Shown here: piece after piece, positions 19,401 to 26,269 of the stretch | Numbering within the stretch: position 1 is the stretch's first letter | How the letters are laid out: each line of letters starts with the position of its first letter | Origin: Elysia marginata | Lineage: Eukaryota; Mollusca; Gastropoda; Plakobranchidae | Reading direction: 5' to 3' | NCBI GenBank assembly: GCA_019649035.1 | Contig: BMAT01006800.1 | Location: 24,111 to 50,379 of the forward strand | Length of the DNA stretch: 26,269 nt | Program-made: the position numbers and the translations under genes | The notes under the pieces: generated by a model | Databases searched by the model: none | Seen by the model: only the letters and a program-made list of their open reading frames with translations | Told to the model about the DNA's origin: nothing

Positions 19401-22400
19401 ATTTGAGCGCCTAACAGGCTGCTGTACTGTAATATTCTGAAACATTTGTTGCATTTGCTTTGGAATCTATTGGCATACAGGGGGAGATATGTAAATAAAC
19501 ATAAAAAAAAGCAAGAGTTGAGTTTCTTTCTTTAAGTATTAGCCTGGTGATCTCAAGACCATAACCATCCTTTTTTTAAGGTACCATCTCTTTTCTTTAA
19601 ATTTATAGCTGTCTAAAGTACAAACTAAGGGTATTTGTATTAAGCAAAACAAGGAAAACTCATTATTTGCTTAGACAAATATAAAGGACCCATCTTCAGA
19701 ACATAATGACGGCACTCACTCTAGGCAAAACTATAAACATTCATGGCATGCGTTGTGACAACATACAAAAACATCAGTAAAAAAGAGCAAGATAAATTTT
19801 AAAAATTAAAACCACAGCCCGTGACATAAAGGTGGAATTTAAAACAAAATTCAAGACTTCATCACTTAAAGAAAATGTTAAAAGTTTTTAATCTCTTTCC
19901 AAAAAAGACCCATATTTATTCTCATACAAAACAACGAAACTGCCAAGTTTTTTAATCAAATTACGATGTGAGGAAGGACTGACCTGAAACAAAGCTTTGA
20001 AAATTTAAGAAAGTTCAAAGGACCCATTTGATGTAATTCCAAATACATTTTTCAAAACACTGAGTATAGCCTCATTTCCTGCAAGTGCTAAATTTCGTTT
20101 TGCCATAATCACATTTTTGCAAGTGACCGTGTAACTTACGTTTCATCAAACACCGGGTTCAGTTCATCTTTAATGACTTTGGTCTTTTTCTTGGAACTGC
20201 TTGACTTATCTGGCAACAGGTACATACGCACATATGGGTCGGCCAGGTTTTTGCTGTCTCCTTCCACAGGCTTTAGGGACCTGCAGAGAGAAAAAATACA
20301 GCGGAAAGACCAGAGTATATTATACAAATGTTAAGAAAAATGTAAACACATATCTTTTCAATGAGCTATGTGAAATCGGTTGTATGCTGATATACAAAGA
20401 TTGGAAATAGGTATTTTAAACATATACATTTGTGTATATATTACCATATCATATGCTGTATACCCTCCTATTAAAGGTTCATGTATATTTATCTTCAATG
20501 TAATGTGCTTTAAAACAAATGTTTAGAATAGATGTTATTATATCTTACTTTGGGTATCTACCAAGTTGTGCAAACCTGGAATTTCAATTATTTATAAATG
20601 TACATATTTTAAACTATTTATAATTTGATTGTTATTAATTAGGCTTAATTTTTGTTTTTATTTTTTGTACTCAAATTGAGCAGATTTTTAAGTTTCAGTT
20701 TTGTTTGCAGGCTACTATTAGTCAAATTAACCTGAACTCTTTCACTTTTCAGTTTGGTTTTTAGAAATAAAGGAGTTGGGGAGACCTTTAGTGAAAGAAA
20801 AATTTTCAATCGTTTGTTTTGTAAATTGGCATTAATCAAATCTTTACTATAACTTTATTTCTGCTTTATTAAAATGGGCTTAAAAGTGGACTTTAACAAT
20901 GTAGAGGTGTTTTTAAAGTTTCCCCTTCGTTTATAATTCATATTTCTTGGCTGACAGGAACAAATTCACTCTTTCAAAAAAGGTTTTATATAGTGAAGCC
21001 CATTACAACAAAGTATAAACAAGAGCAAGAAGTTACCCTATACTTCTGACTTCACCTGGTATTTCGCATTGCCAAAAAGAAATTTCCATCAATTTGCAGC
21101 ACAGCTGTGGCAGAATTTAAAAAAAACAAACTTACGAGCATTTGTGAACGACGATGACAAGGCGCTCTCTGCCCTGACTGTAACGGAAGGTCATCTGGAT
21201 GCGACCCAACTCAAACTCTCCGGCATCGTTCCTGCATGAGATAAGATAAGATAAACGTTATTAATTACGGCTCTAATTTAAATTTAATTTCAAATTTCTA
21301 GGCTGAATAAAAAAAAACCAAACTAACTTAACTAAAATGTATTATTTTTTATCTCTTGCATAGCCTTAAGTTTAAACAAATACAGACAGTGGACCACACC
21401 TAAACTGAAACAGCTCAACCAAAAAGAATTCCAAGTTCTGTTTGGTCTTCTTCTTCCTAACGCAATAAACCAAAATCCATGGCTAAGCAAAAAGAAAAAT
21501 ACCCAACAGTTGGCCCGTCACCAATGTTTGATCACGACACCCCTCATATCTTTCCAGAAGCTGTAACAAAGCCATACCCTTTTGTGGTTGGACTATATTA
21601 TTCAACACCGTCACTGGGTCTACGCCTTTGAAACATACATCACACCATTCCATGTGAACACAAACATCAGGTGTGCAAGACCTCTCTTTCTCTCTCATTT
21701 GGTCTGGACTTCATAAATGTGAAGTCAGGCAAGCATTGTTGCATCACAGGATATTAAACTAGGCATAGGGTCTACCATTGCTAGATTAGCTTACAGTTTT
21801 GAACTGTAACAGTCCAGCCTGTGTAGAAAGGGAAGTGTAGAGGCAATTTGGCATTGGCGGAGAGAGATCTCAAAACAAAGAGATTGCGTGTGCGGTCGTC
21901 ACAAGCTAAACGGGTGATTTGTTGGAATAAACTGAAAGTGCCTGTGTGGTCGCCACAAGGTCAACAAACACTTGTTTGAATTAAATAAATTAAAATCTAG
22001 GCCCAGAGTAGGCCTATGCTATGGTAATGATTTGTAATTAAAACAACAGATATTTAAGCTTAACATAAGGCCTAAAGTAAGAAGTAGATCTAGCTCTAAC
22101 TGACACGAGGGCAATCTCAGTTGAGCAGGAATGAAAACAACTGAAGATGTAACAAACTTATAGAAATGTTTTGTTTGTCCATTTCATTTAACTTTTCTTT
22201 GCATTAGAATCTAAAATGGAGGACAACTCATACATGCACCATAAACTGTTTGTGGTGGCTATCCATTTACAAAGCAGTGTTAAACATAAGGAATAATGTA
22301 TTCTGTTCAACTTTCACCGTTAGCATTACTGAGAGCTTGACCCGTCTTGAGCCTAGACCCAGGCCTTCAAAGGAGACAGAAAACCACTCAAAACACAGAC

Positions 22401-25400
22401 TGCCCTATATCAGCGTTCTGTTGGTCTTCACTGTTTGATTCTTTGGATTAGTCCGAGCATAACTTTTCAAATGACATGCAGAACCAAAAACTTTTAATTA
22501 TTGTCCTATTGCTCGGTTTTCAATCAACCAGCCTTGGCTACAGCTAAACTCGAACAATTGATAAAAGTTTTGTCGCAGGGTGGTTTTATACAAGAAATTG
22601 CCTGATCAGAAATCTAAAAAATTGAGAGAAGAAGGAATAAAGAAAATATGATAGAAAGAGGGAAGAGAGAGTGTTCAAATTATATAAACTCTACTGTATT
22701 GACCCTCTACCATCACACAATCTTACTTGACAACATTTCTCTGCCTGAGACCAGAATCCTGTGCGGCGGGCGCAGCCTGAGGGCTGTCAATCATTGACTC
22801 AGAGATTGTCGTGGCTGCTCCTCCATCACCTTGAACTCCACTGCCTGCTGACTCAGCATTTCCTGCCGCTGCACTTTTTGGTTTGCTGTCTACTGAGCTC
22901 TGAAATGAGATAAAATTAAGATAAATTATATTGATCCCAACATAAGAATTTCAGATGTATGCCATCATCCTAAAAACCTGCATAGACACATCTATAAATT
23001 TCCACCATAACTGTTCACTATTTAGTATTAAGTATAATTTATAAATGAAAATACGCAGTTGAGACATACAGAAATGAAACTTGAGCTCCTAAATCAAATT
23101 CTAAAAATTCAAAACTCTCATAATTTAAAGTTTTTTAAGAGTAAGGTTTCCGTTTCCTCTTCAAATTTGTTAGAATTGAACTTATCAATTTCAAGTTGGT
23201 GAGGTTCAATTGTCTTCAGTTAGAGTTTTTATGAAGGTGTATAGAACAACTCTTCTAATAACAGTGAGCCCTGCAGTAAAGCACTGGCGATCATGTCCTT
23301 CTATACTTCTCCATCCCTCATTGCTCCCAATGTCTTTGTCACCCTTCCAGTGCCAAGCCACTTGGTCAGTCCATTTATCATCTTCTCCCGTTGTCTACCC
23401 AAATTGCGTTTTCCTTTTTGAGTAAAGATTTTACCAAGTGCTTAAAATGCCCTTTTTCTTAAATTGGCCAAGACAGCAAGTAGACCCTATCGTGGGAGTG
23501 CTACACATAAATCTTTTTTTTTTAACCATAGATCTTTTGAAGCTGTATAGCTTTAAATTGTAGAAAAGCTGTATAGCTGTGAAATCGTAAAAAAAAAAAA
23601 CCCACAAAACTTACAGATTTATTTTTTCTAGCAATACTGTAGTACAAAATGTCTTCAGATCAGTGCAAATAGGTTGAATACCAGAAAATTTAATTATCGA
23701 AAAGAGCTTTCTTTAGGTCTATTTTTTCTTCTTGTTCTATATGCAAATCCCTTTTTATATTAAACCAACAAAGGTTTCGATATGTTTCTACAATATATTG
23801 ATAATTTAATGCACTTTAACTTTCCAAAATTTAGAAGATTGCATTGTTCAAAATAGCAAAATCTACGTATGTGAAGATTGCGACATATGACTCATCTGCA
23901 AAGATTGCAAGACATATAAGTATATGCAGATAAATACAACTAAGATTTTGAACAAAAGCAAAAGCTTTGAAGACCAGTTTATGCATCAACATGAAACAAA
24001 AAAAAAACAAAACAAGACAACAGTCTTCCCAAGATTGAAATAAGACACAACAGAGTAAATGAACTGGTTTCAATTAGAAAAAAAATACACTCATTAAAAA
24101 CAACACCTTAAGAAAAAAAATCAAAACACAAGATTAACAGAACAGCTTAATTTTATCTTTTTCACTTTTAATGAAATTCTACCTTCCTAAATAATTATAT
24201 ATTATTTAAAAAAAAAAAGGGGGGGGGGGTAGTTAAGTTCATAGCAACACCAGTCAACATAAAGAAGTTCCAATGTTTCAATAACTAAACGTCTTAGACA
24301 TATTGATGTTTTTAATGATATGAGGAAAACACCAACAAGCTCTTGATTAAAGAAAATCTCACCTTCTCCAATTGAGGCTGGATTACAATAACCCAATTTG
24401 GGTGATTAAAAAGCAGGGAGAAAATAAGAAATTAATTTAAAATCTCTCTCTATATATATAAATATTTTATCTAAAACAAATAAAGAAGAAATTTAGACCA
24501 TTCATAGAATCTATCACCTAGAGACTTTTTAGTTGTTAAATCAGCACCTGGAGTAGGTGGCAGAATCAGCCTCCTAGGGAAAGACTTTTTTTTTTCTCCA
24601 GAATTTATCACTTTTGGCCAATTTTATCCTACAATTTGAATTTGGAAAGGAGAAGTGCAGTCCGATTTGAACTTTCAAAAGATTACTGTGAATATTCTGA
24701 AAGCATATATGTCCAGCGACAATTCCAAATGAGTTAAATGTCGGACGTTTAAAAAAATTTGCCTTTTAAAAGTAGATTTGTATTTTCACACTATCTGAAA
24801 TCCATGGAAGTTCTAATGAACCAATTTGAATGGTTGCAAGACATATATTGTATATATGACACAGGAATAGACTTTGATATCAATATCATCATGTCTGAAA
24901 TGACAACACTGGTACGAAAAAGGGAAACAAAAAATCATCAGAGTAAATTCTGTGCTTCTTTTCATTTAAATGTCTTTAGTTGGAAGTCAGAATTTTAATA
25001 CTGGAATAAGGTGGAAAAGAAAAACGTTCCATACATTTAAAAATATTTAAATTTATTTGCTGTACTGTCCACTCCATGCAACTCTAAGCAAACTGCACTG
25101 ACCCTCAAGGGAAGTTGATAAATTAAAGTTTTTAAATAACGTTTTAAAAGAGATCATTGTGCTCAAATATAAGAAACTTGAGAACATCTTCCTCACCCCA
25201 TTAGCTGCATCTTTGGCAGCAGTTTCTTCTTTCTTGGAGTCCACCGAGGTCCCGTCGCCTCCTTCCTTCTTGTCTGCCGTCTCCTCAATCAGATCATCAT
25301 CAAGGCCCATCCATTCTGGGTTGGCGTTTGGGGTCAGAATCTGATTCAGTGTAGATTGTCAAAACCATACTTGAATTCAATGAGGACGCAGGCTTACCGC

Positions 25401-26269
25401 AGGCTGCAGCACTGCAAACTAAACATGCTATTTTACAGTGTTTTTTTTTTAATTGTAAGAAGCTGTTCGCTGACCTACTGTCTTGATTGAAACAACCAAG
25501 TAAAAGAGAATAAACTTTCATTTCTTTCCCACCACTTTCTCCAAAATCGGAAAATAAAAATAAAATTTCCAAAACCAAGTGGACACATGTATCTCAGGTG
25601 TCACCAACGCTATTACTATAATTGTGTCTAGAGATGATTTAACGCAATGGGCCCAAGTTAGATTCTGAGGTCAAATAGCCTTGCATGATTGTATACCCGG
25701 TGCACACCTGAGGTTGATGGGGCTAAGCTTGGTAATGCCTTTTTAAGATGAACAATGAAAATGTTTGACCAGATTATATGACCTAGGGGTGAGCTGTGGC
25801 GCAATCTGAGAGGTCCTGGTTTCAATCCCCACTTCGGGCAAAATTTTATGTGCTCCCCCGCGCCTACCCAGCACTTGGTGGGTAGCTAGGTCTCTTAAGA
25901 CTCGGCAAAAGTAAAGGTGGCAAGGGAAACAACAGAAAACAACCCCACTATGCCTTGTGCCTTGATTAACAAGGACCCTGCTCCTTGTTCCTTTACACCT
26001 GCTTTGAGTATTGGACTAAGTTTACTTTATATCACCTATACAAGTTGTTAAGATTTTTACTCTTATGACTCCTTTAATGAGATAGAGAATGCATGCTCCT
26101 AAGTAAAAAACTTCAAAAAAGAAAAGATCAATCTCCCAGCCGCAAGCCGCGGATGCTGCTGACAATCTGAGTCTAACTGCTGATGAAGTTTTTAAACAAA
26201 TTTTGTGTTGAGGATAGGACGATAGCCTGTAGCATAACAAGCTACTACTGACTCACCCTTAGTGCAAGC
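16405..26269 (-). CDS. Extended synaptotagmin (E-Syt2/3-like), 3' part: linker, C2C domain and tail
   Basis: Seven minus-strand exons (26269-26257, 25340-25197, 22899-22727, 21231-21136, 20280-20140, 19038-18883, 16462-16405) join in phase into 259 residues and TGA. E-Syts tether the endoplasmic reticulum to the plasma membrane and move lipid through an SMP domain. Seen here are a conserved ALR just after C2B (residues 2-4), an acidic then Ser/Ala-rich linker (5-109), and a C2C domain (about 113-241). C2C includes FELGRIQMTFRYSQGRERLV, ADPYVRMYLLPDK, the basic SKKKTKVIK patch (171-179), LNPVFDE and RRTLEVTVKN. In known E-Syts the C2C basic patch binds PI(4,5)P2. Loop 3 (NEVGMFSSSK) lacks the paired Asp of calcium-binding C2 domains, so calcium-independent binding is expected. 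The SMP, C2A and C2B domains lie past the right edge. Orthology to ESYT2 rather than ESYT1 or ESYT3 is not settled. Confidence 0.88.
16476..16562. repeat. (AAT)n / (AAG)n / (ATG)n microsatellite
   Basis: Interrupted AAT, ATG and AAG triplets. On the minus strand they read as T/C-rich triplets running up to the acceptor of the last E-Syt exon. Confidence 0.9.
18487..18801 (+). pseudogene. LINE ORF2 3' end: RNase H C-terminus, 5'-truncated
   Basis: The open frame encodes QIDRQGQTAVFLLWTGHNRL, then KAHRYKTYKIG, then SCGEAAEKAQHILQDCQNY, and ends TAG at 18799-18801. The order FRLRTGH..L..H, then a C-x-C/CGE block, then E-H-x-L-x-x-C is typical of the RNase H tail of Jockey/I-group non-LTR retrotransposons in invertebrates. 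A short 3' tail rich in GAAGA follows. Everything upstream (endonuclease and reverse transcriptase) is missing, as in ordinary 5'-truncated insertions. The frame is intact, so the insertion may be fairly young. It lies antisense in an E-Syt intron. Confidence 0.7.
18883..19038 (-). CDS. E-Syt exon, second half of C2C
   Basis: The acceptor is a (CT)n tract ending GTTAG and the donor is GTCAGT. It encodes FEYAVSETELARRTLEVTVK, then NEVGMFSSSKTFMGTLLLDL and STLDVSRAVTN. It parallels the vertebrate stretch FDFSVSLPEVQRRTLDVAVK. Phases agree on both sides (a split Thr codon upstream, a split Trp codon downstream). Confidence 0.87.
19041..19058. repeat. (GA)n tract at splice acceptor
   Basis: The tract reads (CT)n on the minus strand, directly before the GTTAG acceptor, and supplies the pyrimidine tract of the 18883-19038 exon. 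Confidence 0.85.
19215..19510 (+). mobile_element. tRNA-derived SINE
   Basis: An A-box-like TGGCTATGTGG (19226-19236) and a B-box-like GGTTTGATTTCC (19270-19281) have the spacing of a tRNA-type internal promoter. A tRNA-unrelated body follows, ending in an A-rich tail (AAATAAACATAAAAAAAA, to about 19510). The exact 5' end and the family name are not certain. Confidence 0.65.
20140..20280 (-). CDS. E-Syt exon, C2C core with DPYVRMYLLPD and basic patch
   Basis: The acceptor is TCTCTCTGCAG and the donor GTAAGT. It encodes SLKPVEGDSKNLADPYVRMY, LLPDKSSSSKKKTKVIK and DELNPVFDE. ADPYVRMYLLPDK is nearly identical to vertebrate E-Syt2, and this is the strongest evidence for the family. Confidence 0.92.
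20281..21135 (-). other. E-Syt intron
   Basis: An 855-base GT-AG intron, AT-rich, with no repeat or gene recognised. Short open frames in it have no coding character. Confidence 0.8.
21136..21231 (-). CDS. E-Syt exon, start of C2C
   Basis: The acceptor is CATGCAG and the donor GTAAGT. It encodes NDAGEFELGRIQMTFRYSQG, then RERLVIVVHKC, matching the vertebrate GQIQLTIRHSSQRNKLIVVV strand pair at the beginning of C2C. Confidence 0.88.
21232..22726 (-). other. E-Syt intron
   Basis: A 1.5-kb GT-AG intron. A diverged tandem pair (GTGTGCGGTCGTCACAAG and CTGTGTGGTCGCCACAAGG, about 60 bases apart near 21890-21965) is the only structure I see. Confidence 0.75.
22727..22899 (-). CDS. E-Syt exon, Ser/Ala-rich linker
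   Basis: The acceptor is CTCATTTCAG and the donor GTAAGA. It encodes 57 residues beginning SSVDSKPKSAAAGNAESAGS and ending SGLRQRNVV. The segment is disordered and poorly conserved, as in other E-Syts. Support comes from phase (0 in, 2 out), GC content and exact splice fit rather than from similarity. Confidence 0.78.
22900..25196 (-). other. E-Syt intron
   Basis: A 2.3-kb GT-AG intron. Near 23118-23215 it holds sequence related to the MITE at 1433-1594. It also has an A/G homopolymer junction at about 24210-24230. No gene is seen. Confidence 0.75.
23118..23215. mobile_element. Diverged relative of the 1433-1594 MITE
   Basis: ATAATTTAAAGTTTTTTAAG, then AAGGTTTCCGTTTCCTCTTC, then AATTTGTTAGAATTGAACTT parallel the same blocks at 1477-1543. 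Termini are not clear. Confidence 0.4.
25197..25340 (-). CDS. E-Syt exon, acidic/Lys linker
   Basis: The donor after 25197 is GTGAGG. The acceptor at 25341-25343 is CTGAATCAG, with a weak pyrimidine tract. It encodes exactly 48 codons beginning ILTPNANPEWMGLDDDLIEE and ending KDAANG. Both ends are phase 0, so the exon could be skipped without changing frame. Confidence 0.75.
25341..26256 (-). other. E-Syt intron with SINE
   Basis: A 916-base GT-AG intron containing a SINE (about 25788-25995). Nothing else is recognised. Confidence 0.65.
25788..25995 (+). mobile_element. tRNA-derived SINE
   Basis: A-box-like TGAGCTGTGGCGCAATCTG (from 25790) and B-box GGTTTCAATCCCC (25818-25830) mark a tRNA-like head. 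A tRNA-unrelated body follows (CCCAGCACTTGGTGGGTAGC, CAACCCCACTATGCCTTGTG). The 3' limit is uncertain and no tail was recognised. It looks different from the SINE at 19215, so two SINE families are probably present. Confidence 0.65.
26257..26269 (-). CDS. E-Syt exon edge (end of C2B region)
   Basis: Only 13 bases are visible. On the minus strand they read G CTT GCA CTA AGG followed by the donor GTGAGT, giving LALR. Vertebrate E-Syt2 has IALR at the same point, right after C2B, and phase 0 fits the next exon. The call is short but consistent. Confidence 0.6.

Larger units (their letters stand above)
19039..20139 (-). other. E-Syt intron with SINE
   Basis: A 1.1-kb GT-AG intron. It holds the SINE at about 19215-19510. 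Nothing else is recognised. Confidence 0.8.

Noticed and set aside
22250..22438. 62-residue plus-strand frame in an E-Syt intron
   Set aside because: No family likeness, no splice context, and antisense to the gene.
24208..24230. A-run to G-run junction as a biological signal
   Set aside because: More likely homopolymer slippage or sequencing error; no function is suggested.

Overview
The window reads as nuclear DNA from an animal: AT-rich, intron-rich, with GT-AG splice sites, microsatellites, tRNA-derived SINEs, LINE fragments and many short DNA-transposon remnants. Nothing looks bacterial or viral. The protein sequences and the repeat mix suggest a lophotrochozoan, perhaps a gastropod mollusc. 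That placement is inference; no single sequence here proves it.

Two protein-coding genes converge tail to tail. On the + strand, bases 1-4090 hold the 3' part of a CDV3 homologue: four exons (596-675, 1036-1163, 3271-3490, 4006-4090) whose splice phases join into 170 residues ending at a TGA. The first exon or exons lie upstream of the window. On the - strand, 26269 down to 16405 holds the 3' part of an extended synaptotagmin (E-Syt2/3-like): seven exons joining into 259 residues plus TGA. They cover the linker after C2B, the complete C-terminal C2C domain and a short tail. The SMP, C2A and C2B domains lie beyond the right edge.

Between the genes, about 4.1-11.9 kb holds the CDV3 3' UTR and a spacer. 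The part from 8.17 to 11.62 kb is packed with DNA-transposon remnants: an inverted-repeat MITE, a palindromic TA-flanked MITE, a pogo-like element apparently split by a hAT-like MITE with a 6-bp target duplication, and two copies of another TA-flanked element. Between those two copies lies a 141-codon ATG-less open frame resembling a FLYWCH zinc finger. From about 11.9 to 16.4 kb is the probable long 3' UTR of the E-Syt gene, with three tandem-repeat blocks, a short CAG/CTG tract and a 59-base assembly gap (15136-15194).

The introns carry a decayed LINE reverse transcriptase (minus strand, 2530-2875), the RNase H end of another LINE (plus strand, 18487-18801), two SINEs and microsatellites. 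Two microsatellites form the pyrimidine tracts of E-Syt splice acceptors. No new multi-gene system is visible. The points most worth a second look are the FLYWCH-like frame, the layered transposon cluster and the repeat-built splice acceptors.
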